From positions 1 to 64,000 of the forward strand of contig NZ_CAJODG010000004.1 in the NCBI RefSeq assembly GCF_905233635.1: a DNA stretch of 64,000 nt, given 5' to 3'. The notes under the pieces are model-generated. The model saw only the letters and a list, made by a program, of their open reading frames with translations, searched no databases and had not been told where the DNA came from. Positions 42,259-50,202 of the stretch are shown here, in pieces; within the stretch, counting starts at the first letter, position 1; each line of letters opens with the position of its first letter. The stretch is from Selenomonas sp. AE3005 (GTDB lineage Bacteria; Bacillota; Negativicutes; Selenomonadales; Selenomonadaceae). The position numbers and the translations under genes were made by a program.

Positions 42259-43143
42259 TTTGTTTTTCCGTTCTTTGAGCAAATCTTTGCAGAAGTCGAT
42301 GAAGGACTGAGCCGCCTTGGAGATATAGCGGTCTTTTTTCCAGGCCAGGCCCACGTCGACAACCAACGGGTCAGCAAGGGGGATAGCCTTGACACCAGGC
42401 GTGTCTTCCACTACCATATTGAGAAGGAAGGCAATGCCGACACCGCTGGCCACCAATCCTTTGAGGGTAACGACCTGATTGGATTCCAAAACGATGTTGG
42501 GCGTGATGTTTTCCTCCTTCATCTTGGTGAGGATAGTCTGGCGCAGGAAAGAGCCTTCCTTGAGCATGATGATGTTTTCCTCAGCAATATCATGTAAGGA
42601 AATGCTGCTCTTGCTGGCAAGAGGGCTGTCCTCGGGGACACAGCAGACAATCTGGTCTTTGGTCATGGGCAGGAGTTGCAGATGGCTGCTGGCGCCGGAG
42701 ATGATGATGATGCCGAAATCGAGTTCATCCCGTTCCAGCTGTTCACGGATGGACATGGAGCCTTCTTCGTGCATGAAGATTTCCAAATGGGAATAGCGGC
42801 GCTGGAAACTGGAGAAGATTTTGGGGAAGAGATAGGCGCCCATCATGGGCGGGATACCAATCTTAATAGTGCCTTTTTGCAGCTGCTTGTAGTCATTGAC
42901 CTCAAGGACAGCGTCCTGAATGTTGCGCAGAGCCAGTTCTACGCGGTTGAGAAAGACGGCACCTTCCGGCGTGAGAGACAGCTGCTTTTGGCTGCGGTCA
43001 AAAAGCTGGATACCAAGTTCGGCTTCGAGCTTTTTAATCGCTACGGTGATGTTGGGCTGGGAGACACGGAGCCTCTCGGCCGCTCTGGTGATATTTCGCA
43101 GACGACTGGCCATCTGGAAATATTCAAGTTGTCGTAATTCCAT
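42253..43143 (-). CDS. LysR-family transcriptional regulator
   Basis: 296 residues. N-terminal helix-turn-helix (MELRQLEYFQMASRLRNITRAAERLRVSQPNITVAI) and a C-terminal LysR substrate-binding domain. The CbbR/CysB-like architecture gives no effector. It is divergent from motA, with a perfect 12-bp inverted repeat of ATAC-N11-GTAT form in the gap, which is the shape of a LysR site. The neighbour on the 3' side is the convergent Dcu carrier, a possible but unproven target. Confidence 0.92.
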   Translation of the reverse strand: MELRQLEYFQMASRLRNITRAAERLRVSQPNITVAIKKLEAELGIQLFDRSQKQLSLTPEGAVFLNRVELALRNIQDAVLEVNDYKQLQKGTIKIGIPPMMGAYLFPKIFSSFQRRYSHLEIFMHEEGSMSIREQLERDELDFGIIIISGASSHLQLLPMTKDQIVCCVPEDSPLASKSSISLHDIAEENIIMLKEGSFLRQTILTKMKEENITPNIVLESNQVVTLKGLVASGVGIAFLLNMVVEDTPGVKAIPLADPLVVDVGLAWKKDRYISKAAQSFIDFCKDLLKERKNKQ

Positions 43144-43184
43144 CGTATCGCTTCTTTCTCTATAAACTTGTTTTATCCTCGTCT

Positions 43185-43219
43185 ATTATATCATACTTTT
43201 GATGAATGTATGATATAAT
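43185..43219. promoter_or_regulatory. Perfect inverted repeat between the LysR gene and motA
   Basis: ATTATATCATAC (43185-43196) and GTATGATATAAT (43208-43219), 11 bases apart. The centre fits the T-N11-A rule for LysR operators. TATAAT elements are present in both arms, so binding would affect transcription in both directions. Confidence 0.6.
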
Positions 43220-43234
43220 AATAAAAATTTATCA

Positions 43235-43261
43235 TAAAAACTTAAAAATTTTTTCCGATGC
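43235..43261 (+). promoter_or_regulatory. Candidate sigma-28 (FliA/SigD) promoter for motAB
   Basis: TAAA, 15-base spacer, TCCGATGC, close to the flagellar consensus TAAA-N15-GCCGATAA (CCGAT core intact). About 120 bases upstream of motA. Confidence 0.5.
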
Positions 43262-43382
43262 TATAGTAGGATTTTTTGTATTTGCATGGAATTATATAAA
43301 CTAAGGTTAAGTGCAGCAAAGCAAAACTATATGAAGTAAGATGTTCCTTCGATAGCAATGGAAGGTTAGGGGGGCTTTTATT

Positions 43383-44156
43383 TTGGAAATGTCAACAGTC
43401 ATCGGTGTGGTAGCGGGCTTTATTTCCGTCTTTGTCGGAATGGTCATCAAAGGCGCACCGATTAGCTCACTGAATAACCCGGCGGCATTCCTGATTATTA
43501 TTGGTGGTACTTTTTCGTGTTTGTTCATCGGCTTTAATATGAATCAGTTGAAGACGCTGCCGAAACTGGTAACGATGACCTTTCACAAACCACCGCTGCA
43601 TGAAAAATCCGAGCTTTTGAATCTCTTCATCGAGCTTTCACAGATTGCCCGCCGTGAAGGTATTCTGGCTCTGGAAGGCAAAGTGCAGGATATTGAGGAT
43701 CCATTTTTCCGTACCGGCTTGGGCATGGTCATTGATGGTATGGATCCCGAGTTCGTGGGTGACGTACTAGACGCAGAACTGGCGGTCATGCAAGAACGCC
43801 ACTCAATTGGGCGGTCGATTCTGACACAGGCAGGCACATACGCACCGACACTCGGTGTACTTGGCGCCGTTGTCGGCCTTATCGCAGCTTTGGGTAACCT
43901 GAACGATGTTAATAAACTTGGTCACGCTATCGCGGCCGCATTCGTTGCAACGATTTTGGGTATTTTCTCTGCATACGTTATTTACCTGCCTCTGGCTAAC
44001 AAGCTGAAACTTCTCTCTGAGGCAGAAGTCAGCGAAAAGCGCATGATTATTGAAGGTATTCTGTCCCTGCAGGCTGGTGATTCGCCGACGGCAATTGAAG
44101 CTAAGCTGATGGTATTCATTCCGCAGTCCGAACGCGAAGGGTTGAAGAAGGAGTGA
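43383..44156 (+). CDS. motA: Flagellar motor stator protein MotA
   Basis: 257 residues with four membrane helices and a large cytoplasmic loop. ARREGILALE carries the Arg and Glu that interact with FliG. GTYAPTLGVLGAVVGLI and VIYLPLANKLK hold the conserved prolines. With MotB it forms the ion-conducting stator. TTG at 43383 is eight bases after AGGGGGG; the ATG at 43389 is the alternative. motB follows four bases after the stop. Confidence 0.94.
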   Translation: MEMSTVIGVVAGFISVFVGMVIKGAPISSLNNPAAFLIIIGGTFSCLFIGFNMNQLKTLPKLVTMTFHKPPLHEKSELLNLFIELSQIARREGILALEGKVQDIEDPFFRTGLGMVIDGMDPEFVGDVLDAELAVMQERHSIGRSILTQAGTYAPTLGVLGAVVGLIAALGNLNDVNKLGHAIAAAFVATILGIFSAYVIYLPLANKLKLLSEAEVSEKRMIIEGILSLQAGDSPTAIEAKLMVFIPQSEREGLKKE

Positions 44157-44160
44157 TTTG

Positions 44161-45030
44161 ATGGCTAAGAAGAAGCATGCTAAGCCCCATGAAGAAGAAA
44201 ATGGCGAGGCCTGGCTTCTGCCGTATTCTGACTTGATGACGCTTCTGCTGGCATTGTTCATTGCTTTGTTCGCTATTTCGCAGACAGACCAGAAAAAGAT
44301 GGCTGACTTGGCGCAGGCTTTTTCTGCAGCCTTTAATATGGGCGGTCCTTCCTTCTTTGATAAGGCTGGTCCGAATGTGGGACGGCGTTCGGAACTGATT
44401 TCTGACGAGGACCAGGGTAATCAGGCGTATATGGCGGAAAATCAGCAGCTTGAGGAACTGCAAAAGAAAATGCAGGAATATATCGAGCAGAATAATCTCG
44501 ACGAGCAGCTGAGCACGCAGCTGGCCGAAGAGGGGCTGATGATTCGCATTAAAGAACGGGCTTTATTCCCTTCGGGGTCAGCACAGCTGGTGGGACAGGC
44601 TAAATCCATTGTTCCGGTGGTGTCGGGACTGTTGGCGTCTGTTCCGGAACGCGTGGTCATTTCCGGCCATACGGATAATGTGCCGATAAATACGCCACAG
44701 TATCCTTCCAACTGGGAACTTAGTTCATCCCGTGCCCTGAATCTGATGAAGGCGCTCCTGGCTGCCAATAACGGGCTTAATCCGGCCAGATTCAGTGCTA
44801 TCGGTTACAGTGAGTATCGTCCAATTGCTGACAATAAAACCGAGGCAGGCAAGGCGCAGAACCGCCGGGTAGAAATTTTTATTGCCCGCAATTACCGGTT
44901 CAATCCTGAAGAAGGAAAGGCCAGCAAGCAGGAGGGGGCCACTGACACTACGCCGGCAGGCAGTATGACCAATAATACGCCGTCAACCAGCGGCAGTGCA
45001 GGCAGCGGCATTCAGACAACGTCCTATTAA
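44161..45030 (+). CDS. motB: Flagellar motor stator protein MotB
   Basis: 289 residues. A single N-terminal membrane helix carries the ion-binding Asp24 (PYSDLMTLLLALF). A linker is followed by an OmpA-like peptidoglycan-binding domain (SGHTDNVPI, NWELSSSRA, NRRVEIFI). The C-terminal tail is rich in Thr, Ser and Gly. The ATG at 44161 is eight bases after AAGAAGGAG; a TTG one codon earlier is possible. Confidence 0.94.
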   Translation: MAKKKHAKPHEEENGEAWLLPYSDLMTLLLALFIALFAISQTDQKKMADLAQAFSAAFNMGGPSFFDKAGPNVGRRSELISDEDQGNQAYMAENQQLEELQKKMQEYIEQNNLDEQLSTQLAEEGLMIRIKERALFPSGSAQLVGQAKSIVPVVSGLLASVPERVVISGHTDNVPINTPQYPSNWELSSSRALNLMKALLAANNGLNPARFSAIGYSEYRPIADNKTEAGKAQNRRVEIFIARNYRFNPEEGKASKQEGATDTTPAGSMTNNTPSTSGSAGSGIQTTSY

Positions 45031-45043
45031 ATCAATAAGATGG

Positions 45044-45067
45044 GCCGGCTTAAACTAGCCGGCTTAT
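45044..45067 (+). terminator. Terminator after motB
   Basis: GCCGGCT and AGCCGGC stem with a short T-rich tail (TTATTC). Confidence 0.65.
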
Positions 45068-45096
45068 TCTATGTCTATAGATACGGGAGGTAAGTT

Positions 45097-45474
45097 TTGC
45101 TAGTAGGAATAGGGACAGATATTGTAGAAGTGGCGCGTATGGCCAAGGCTGTTGACAGTCAGCACTTTCAGCAGAGGGTGTTTACCGCCCGGGAAGTAGA
45201 GTATTGCCAGAGCCGGGGCAAACAGGCTGCGCAGAGTTTTGCCGCCCGTTTTGCGGCCAAGGAAGCTGTACTGAAAGCTTTTGGGACAGGGCTGCGCGGC
45301 GGTTCACTACTGGAGATTGAAGTCTTTAATGATGAACTGGGGTGTCCGCAGGTCAATTTGCAGGGCTTTTGGGCAGCAATGGCCAAAGAAAAAAATGTGG
45401 GCAAGGTCTGGCTGTCTTTGACTCACACCAAAGAATATGCGGCAGCACAATGTGTAATGGAGGCAGAGAAATGA
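45097..45474 (+). CDS. acpS: Holo-[acyl-carrier-protein] synthase
   Basis: 125 residues. Transfers 4'-phosphopantetheine from CoA to acyl carrier protein. GIGTDIVEVARM has the Mg-binding Asp and RFAAKEAVLKAFGTG the second metal ligand. The TTG at 45097 follows GGGAGGTAAG. It overlaps the following nnr start (ATGA), the standard acpS-nnr pairing. Confidence 0.95.
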   Translation: MLVGIGTDIVEVARMAKAVDSQHFQQRVFTAREVEYCQSRGKQAAQSFAARFAAKEAVLKAFGTGLRGGSLLEIEVFNDELGCPQVNLQGFWAAMAKEKNVGKVWLSLTHTKEYAAAQCVMEAEK

Positions 45475-47042
45475 AAATAGCTTTAAGTGAGGAAATGCGT
45501 AATATCGACAAAGCTGCGGCAGAGGTATACGGCTTGCCGGAGTTGCTGCTGATGGAAAGTGCAGGCCACCGTACGGCACAGGCAATGGCCTCTCTGCTGC
45601 AGGGCGTGCGTGATAAGTCTATCTGTGTGCTGGCCGGCAGCGGTAACAATGGCGGCGACGCTCTGGCGGCCTCCCGGTATCTGCATAATATGGGGGCTAA
45701 GATAAAAGTCTTTATTACCTGTGAAGAGGCACATTTAAAACCGGCCTCTGCCCGTATGGAAAAGACAGCGGCCCAGATGGGAATCGAGATTCACAAGCTG
45801 GAGGAGGACAGGGACTGGAACCGGCTGCACCTGGCACTGAAATTCACTGATGCTGTGCTGGATGGATTGCTTGGAACCGGGTTCAAGGGTGAGTTAAAAA
45901 AGAAGATTCTGCGTATTATTGAAGAAGTTAATGAGGCGCAGAAAAAAGTACTGTCCATTGATGTTCCCAGTGGCGTGGAGGCTGATACGGGCAGAATTTC
46001 CACGGTGGCTGTAGCCGCTGATATGACGCTGACCTTGGGGCTGCCCAAGGTGGGGCACCTGCTGAGCCCGGGGACGGAAATGACTGGGGAGCTGATTGTG
46101 GACGATATTGGCATACCGCAGACTTTGCTGCAAAGTGACAGCATTCAGCAGGAATTGCTGGACGACAGTCTGGCAGCAACACTTTTGCCCTTACGCGGTC
46201 ATGCTGTGCATAAAGGTGATTGTGGAAAAATCCTGGTGATTGCCGGCAGTCTGGGGATGACGGGGGCGGCGGCGCTGTCAGCTACGGCGGCGCTCCGGGC
46301 CGGAGCCGGGGTTGTGACTTTGGCTGTGCCGGCAAGTCTGCAGCCGGTGCTGGCGTCACAGCTGCTTGAAGTTATGGTACAGCCTGTGACGGAAAAAGAA
46401 AAATCAAAGGGCGTTATGGGCGGTGAGGCGGCCTTAAAGACGCTCTTGTCACTGGCAGAAAAACATGATGCTGTGCTTATCGGACCGGGACTTGGACGAG
46501 CCATGGAAACGCAGGAACTCGTGCGGATGTTTGTCAGCCGGGTTAATAAGCCCTTGATTATGGACGCCGATGCAATTTATGCATACCGCAGTCAGGTGGA
46601 CGACTTAAGCAAATTGCCCCAGGTGCCGGTGCTGACGCCGCATTTAGGAGAAATGGCCGGGCTTTTGGGCGTATCTGTGGATGATTTACGGACGTCCCTG
46701 CTGCCGATTGTCAGGGAGGCCGCCGCAGAGTATCAGTGTGTGCTGGTGGTGAAAAGCGAGTGTACGATGGTGGTTTATCCTGATGGCATGGCGTTTCTCA
46801 CGACGAAAGGCAATTCCGGTATGGCCACCGCTGGCAGCGGCGATGTATTGGCAGGGACAATTGCCGGCCTGATCATGCAGACGGAAAGCGGCCTGGCACC
46901 TTTAGCCGGCGTGTATCTCCACGGTCTGGCCGGTGACCTGGCGTATGAGGAGAAAGGTGAGGCCCTGCTGGCCAGTGATATCCGTGAAAAACTTGCCGGA
47001 GCCAGAATGGAACTGCGCAAACTGCAGAGTCAATTAAAGTAA
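45471..47042 (+). CDS. nnr: Bifunctional NAD(P)H-hydrate epimerase / ADP-dependent dehydratase
   Basis: 523 residues, two repair enzymes in one chain. The N-terminal YjeF_N epimerase (about 1-215) has AGSGNNGGDALAASR; the C-terminal carbohydrate-kinase-like dehydratase (about 235-520) has GKILVIAGSLGMTGAAALSA and NSGMATAGSGDVLAG. It repairs damaged hydrated NADH/NADPH. The open frame extends back to 45342, but ATG 45471, overlapping the acpS stop and preceded by AATGGAGG, is the sensible start. Confidence 0.95.
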   Translation: MKIALSEEMRNIDKAAAEVYGLPELLLMESAGHRTAQAMASLLQGVRDKSICVLAGSGNNGGDALAASRYLHNMGAKIKVFITCEEAHLKPASARMEKTAAQMGIEIHKLEEDRDWNRLHLALKFTDAVLDGLLGTGFKGELKKKILRIIEEVNEAQKKVLSIDVPSGVEADTGRISTVAVAADMTLTLGLPKVGHLLSPGTEMTGELIVDDIGIPQTLLQSDSIQQELLDDSLAATLLPLRGHAVHKGDCGKILVIAGSLGMTGAAALSATAALRAGAGVVTLAVPASLQPVLASQLLEVMVQPVTEKEKSKGVMGGEAALKTLLSLAEKHDAVLIGPGLGRAMETQELVRMFVSRVNKPLIMDADAIYAYRSQVDDLSKLPQVPVLTPHLGEMAGLLGVSVDDLRTSLLPIVREAAAEYQCVLVVKSECTMVVYPDGMAFLTTKGNSGMATAGSGDVLAGTIAGLIMQTESGLAPLAGVYLHGLAGDLAYEEKGEALLASDIREKLAGARMELRKLQSQLK

Positions 47043-47052
47043 CAATCATTCC

Positions 47053-47081
47053 TTGACAATTGTACACTGTAGGAATAAAAT
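47053..47081 (+). promoter_or_regulatory. Promoter for ilvE
   Basis: TTGACA, 17-base spacer, TAAAAT, directly after the nnr stop; the leader is about 30 nt, too short for a T-box. Confidence 0.75.
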
Positions 47082-47115
47082 AAAGTTACTTTGATGATAG
47101 AAAAGGGGTTTTAGT

Positions 47116-48138
47116 ATGGCAAGTGTAAATGTTGACTGGTCAAATTTAGGGTTTAACTATCGGCCGATTTCTAAGCGCTATGTGGCTAATTTTAAAAACG
47201 GCAAGTGGGAGCAGGGTGGTCTTACTGAGGATGCTAATATTGTCCTCAATGAATGTGCCGGTATCCTGCAATACTGCCAGGAAGTGTTTGAAGGCCTCAA
47301 GGCTTATCGGACAAAAGACGGCCGTGTAGTGACCTTCAGACCTGACCTTAATGCCAAGCGTATGATGGATTCTGCTAAGCGTCTGGTTATGCCGCCGGTA
47401 CCTGAGGAGATGTTCCTGGAGGCTGTTGACCAGGTCGTTGCTGCCAATAAAGACTGGATTCCCCCCTTTGAATCTGGCGGTGCCCTGTATCTGCGTCCGT
47501 ATCTTTTTGCTACGGGCCCTGTTATCGGTGTAAAGCCCTCTGATGAATATCAGTTCCGTCTGTTTGGTACGCCGGTAGGCTCTTACTTCAAAGATGGCAT
47601 TAAGCCCATCACGATTTGTGTCAGTGACTTTGACCGTGCTGCTCCACATGGTACCGGTGATATCAAGGCCGGCCTGAACTATGCAATGAGTCTGCACCCG
47701 TACATTCTCGCGCATGAAAAGGGCTTTGATGAAAATATGTATTTGGATGCGGCTACCCGTACTTATGTTGAGGAAACCGGTGGCGCTAACTTCCTCTTTG
47801 TGACGAAGGATAATGTCATTGTTACGCCGAAATCCGATTCGATTCTGCCGTCCATTACGCGCCGTTCGCTCGTAGCGTTGGCGGAAAAACTGGGCTACAA
47901 AGTTGAACATCGTCAGGTTAAGTTTACGGAACTCGAAGACTTTGCCGAGGCTGGTCTTTGCGGTACGGCTGCTGTTATCTGTCCTGTAGGCCGGGTTGTG
48001 GGCAAGGATAAGACGATTTCCTTCCCGAGCGGCATGGAAGAAATGGGCCCGGTTTTGACCAAACTCTACAACACGCTGCGTGGTGTACAGCTCGGCACGG
48101 TAGAGGCGCCGGCAGGCTGGATTCGCGAAATCAAATAA
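47116..48138 (+). CDS. ilvE: Branched-chain amino acid aminotransferase
   Basis: 340 residues, fold-type IV PLP enzyme. QEVFEGLKAYRT near residue 55, LYLRPYLFATGP, and GDIKAGLNYAMSL with the Schiff-base Lys. VEETGGANFLFV and GLCGTAAVI complete the pattern. It makes valine, leucine and isoleucine from their keto acids. It has its own consensus promoter and a strong terminator. Confidence 0.95.
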   Translation: MASVNVDWSNLGFNYRPISKRYVANFKNGKWEQGGLTEDANIVLNECAGILQYCQEVFEGLKAYRTKDGRVVTFRPDLNAKRMMDSAKRLVMPPVPEEMFLEAVDQVVAANKDWIPPFESGGALYLRPYLFATGPVIGVKPSDEYQFRLFGTPVGSYFKDGIKPITICVSDFDRAAPHGTGDIKAGLNYAMSLHPYILAHEKGFDENMYLDAATRTYVEETGGANFLFVTKDNVIVTPKSDSILPSITRRSLVALAEKLGYKVEHRQVKFTELEDFAEAGLCGTAAVICPVGRVVGKDKTISFPSGMEEMGPVLTKLYNTLRGVQLGTVEAPAGWIREIK

Positions 48139-48152
48139 ATACAGTTAACATT

Positions 48153-48187
48153 AGGATTTGTCCTTTTAGGAGGACAAATCCTTTTTT
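48153..48187 (+). terminator. Terminator after ilvE
   Basis: Perfect 12-bp stem AGGATTTGTCCT with AGGACAAATCCT, 6-nt loop, then a T-tract. Confidence 0.92.
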
Positions 48188-48251
48188 GTAAATGATTTTC
48201 ATAAAAATTTTAGAAAAAAGGATTAAAATTACTTATTGTGACAAGGAGTTC

Positions 48252-48280
48252 TTTACAAGGAACACGAATATTTTTATAAC
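48252..48280 (+). promoter_or_regulatory. Candidate promoter for the cdaA operon using the repeat end as -10
   Basis: TTTACA, 17-base spacer, TATAAC, where TATAAC is the left end of palindromic element copy 3. A second candidate at the right end reads TGGCAA-N17-TATAAT (48354-48382), but its start site would fall inside the ribosome binding site. Confidence 0.45.
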
Positions 48281-48381
48281 GAGGCACGAATACCAAAACA
48301 GGCGGCGAGCATATCTCCCGCCTCGTTGAAACGCCAAGAGGAAGTTTTGCCTATGGCAAAACTGGAACAACGGCGTTATAA
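48274..48381. repeat. Dispersed palindromic element, copy 3
   Basis: 108 bp with perfect TTATAACG/CGTTATAA ends. Compared with copies 1 and 2 it lacks the CCCCCACCT hairpin, but carries an extra hairpin (AGTTTTGCC with GGCAAAACT) in the last arm. Conserved cores with arms of variable length are preserved, so base pairing appears to matter. Confidence 0.8.
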
Positions 48382-48398
48382 TTGAGGAGTTTTGTTTT

Positions 48399-49238
48399 AT
48401 GCCGATTGATATCACATTGCCAACACAATTTCATGGCATCCTGTCCACTATTGGATGGTTTGATGTTTTGGATATCCTAATTGTGGCGGTGATTTTGTAT
48501 AAAGTATATGAAATGTTGCAGGATACCCGGGCCATTACCCTGGTGAAGGGTATATTGGTGCTGTTGGGTGTGACCATGGTGTGCAGCTGGTTTGACCTGC
48601 ATGTCATTTCCTGGCTGCTGCAAAAGACAGTGACCCTGCTGTTTGTGGCGCTGCCGATTGTCTTTCAGCCGGAACTGCGCAGGGCTTTGGAGCATTTAGG
48701 GCAGGGAACCTTTTTCGGAACGGCTAACCTCCTTGATGATGAAGAGGCCAAAAAAGTAGTCACCGAGATTACCAAGGCGGTAAAGCAGCTGTCTGCCACT
48801 AAGACGGGCGCTTTGCTGGTCATTGAACGCGATATGGGGCTGAACGATGTCAGCGATACCGGCATTCAGATAGACGGGCTGATTTCGGCGGAATTTTTGC
48901 TGAATGTGTTTATCGTCAATACGCCGCTGCATGACGGGGCAAGCGTTATCCGCGGCAACCGTCTGGTTGCCGCAGGCTGTCTGCTGCCTTTGACGGAAAA
49001 CCGGCGTCTGTCCACGGAGCTTGGCACCCGCCACCGGGCTGCCATCGGCCTGTCGGAACAATGTGATGCCCTGATTGTGGTGGTCAGTGAAGAAACCGGC
49101 ACAATTTCTATTGCTGAAAATGGACATATCATGCGCCATCTTAGTCCTGAGTATTTGCAGGAACTGCTGATGCCGGCCTTTGAAGCACCGAAAACTGGGA
49201 TAAAGGATATGGTACGGAGCTGGAGGGGTAAGGTATGA
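48399..49238 (+). CDS. cdaA: Diadenylate cyclase CdaA (DacA)
   Basis: 279 residues. Three N-terminal membrane helices are followed by the DAC domain with the DGA motif (LHDGASVI) and RHR motif (GTRHRAAIG). It makes c-di-AMP, which controls potassium and osmotic balance. GAGGAG precedes the ATG. cdaR overlaps its stop by 4 bp. The operon starts directly after palindromic element copy 3. Confidence 0.95.
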   Translation: MPIDITLPTQFHGILSTIGWFDVLDILIVAVILYKVYEMLQDTRAITLVKGILVLLGVTMVCSWFDLHVISWLLQKTVTLLFVALPIVFQPELRRALEHLGQGTFFGTANLLDDEEAKKVVTEITKAVKQLSATKTGALLVIERDMGLNDVSDTGIQIDGLISAEFLLNVFIVNTPLHDGASVIRGNRLVAAGCLLPLTENRRLSTELGTRHRAAIGLSEQCDALIVVVSEETGTISIAENGHIMRHLSPEYLQELLMPAFEAPKTGIKDMVRSWRGKV

Positions 49239-50182
49239 TAGAAAGACTTCGCAACCTCGTGCAGCATAATTTGGCCGCTAAAATAGTTGCTGTTTTGATA
49301 GCAGTGATTCTTTGGGGCTATGTGATGAATGACCAGAACCCGGCGATTGAAGGTTCCTTTAATGCTCAGGTGCAGCTGGTTAACGTGCCGGAAGGCTATA
49401 AGGTCACGCAGAGCACAGATACCATAAAAATTACGGTAAGGGGAGCGCGTTCCCTGTTTGCCGCCAATGGTGACAGGAATTTTCTGGCGCATGTGGATTT
49501 GCAGGATGCCAAGAACGGCAAAGGCACCTATAAGGTCAGGGTAGAAATGCCTCAGGGCTTTGAACTGCTTGATGTGCAGCCGGAAAGCGTGGATGTGGAG
49601 TTAGACCCCATTGTACGCCGCAAGGTTCGGGCAGATATAAACGTAAACGGTTCGCCGGCGTCCGGCGTGACGGTGGCCAAGGTCAGTCAGGCCAGCGCGG
49701 AAGTGGTGGTCGAAGGGCCTTCACGGGCGGTAAATGAGGTGGAACGCGTTATCGGTTATGTGGGACTGACCAGCAAGAACGATGCTGATTTTGCCCTGCA
49801 GGTGCCGTTGACGGCAATCAACAACGATGGCCGTGAGGTTCAGGGAATCGCGATACAGCCGGCGTCGATGTATGTGGCGGTGCAGATGGCCAGAGGCTTG
49901 ACCAAGAAAATAGTATCCATTCGTCCTGTTACAGAGAATGACCTGCCGCAGAATTTACAACTGGTAAGCTTGAAACCGAATCCGCTGCAGATTGAAATAG
50001 CCGGTGCGGAGAATATCATTTCCAATCTTACTACGGTGGCTACGGAAAAGATTTCCCTGGCTGATGTGGTGGGCAATACGGATAAGACCGTTAAACTAGC
50101 GCTGCCACCGGGAGTGACCGTTACCAATCATGATGTGCTGGTACGTATTGTGGTGAAGGAAAAACAAAACACTAAAAGTTAA
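49235..50182 (+). CDS. cdaR: CdaR/YbbR-domain regulator of diadenylate cyclase
   Basis: 315 residues. One N-terminal membrane helix (AAKIVAVLIAVILWGYVM) precedes three to four extracytoplasmic YbbR repeats. It modulates CdaA. Coupled to cdaA by overlapping ATGA. In many Firmicutes glmM follows, but here an FAD-dependent protein gene comes next. Confidence 0.92.
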   Translation: MIERLRNLVQHNLAAKIVAVLIAVILWGYVMNDQNPAIEGSFNAQVQLVNVPEGYKVTQSTDTIKITVRGARSLFAANGDRNFLAHVDLQDAKNGKGTYKVRVEMPQGFELLDVQPESVDVELDPIVRRKVRADINVNGSPASGVTVAKVSQASAEVVVEGPSRAVNEVERVIGYVGLTSKNDADFALQVPLTAINNDGREVQGIAIQPASMYVAVQMARGLTKKIVSIRPVTENDLPQNLQLVSLKPNPLQIEIAGAENIISNLTTVATEKISLADVVGNTDKTVKLALPPGVTVTNHDVLVRIVVKEKQNTKS

Positions 50183-50202
50183 TAATGGAGTGAAGGTTAC
50201 AA

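Noticed and set aside
47082..47115. T-box leader before ilvE
   Set aside because: The promoter leaves about 30 nt, too short, and no T-box sequence is present.
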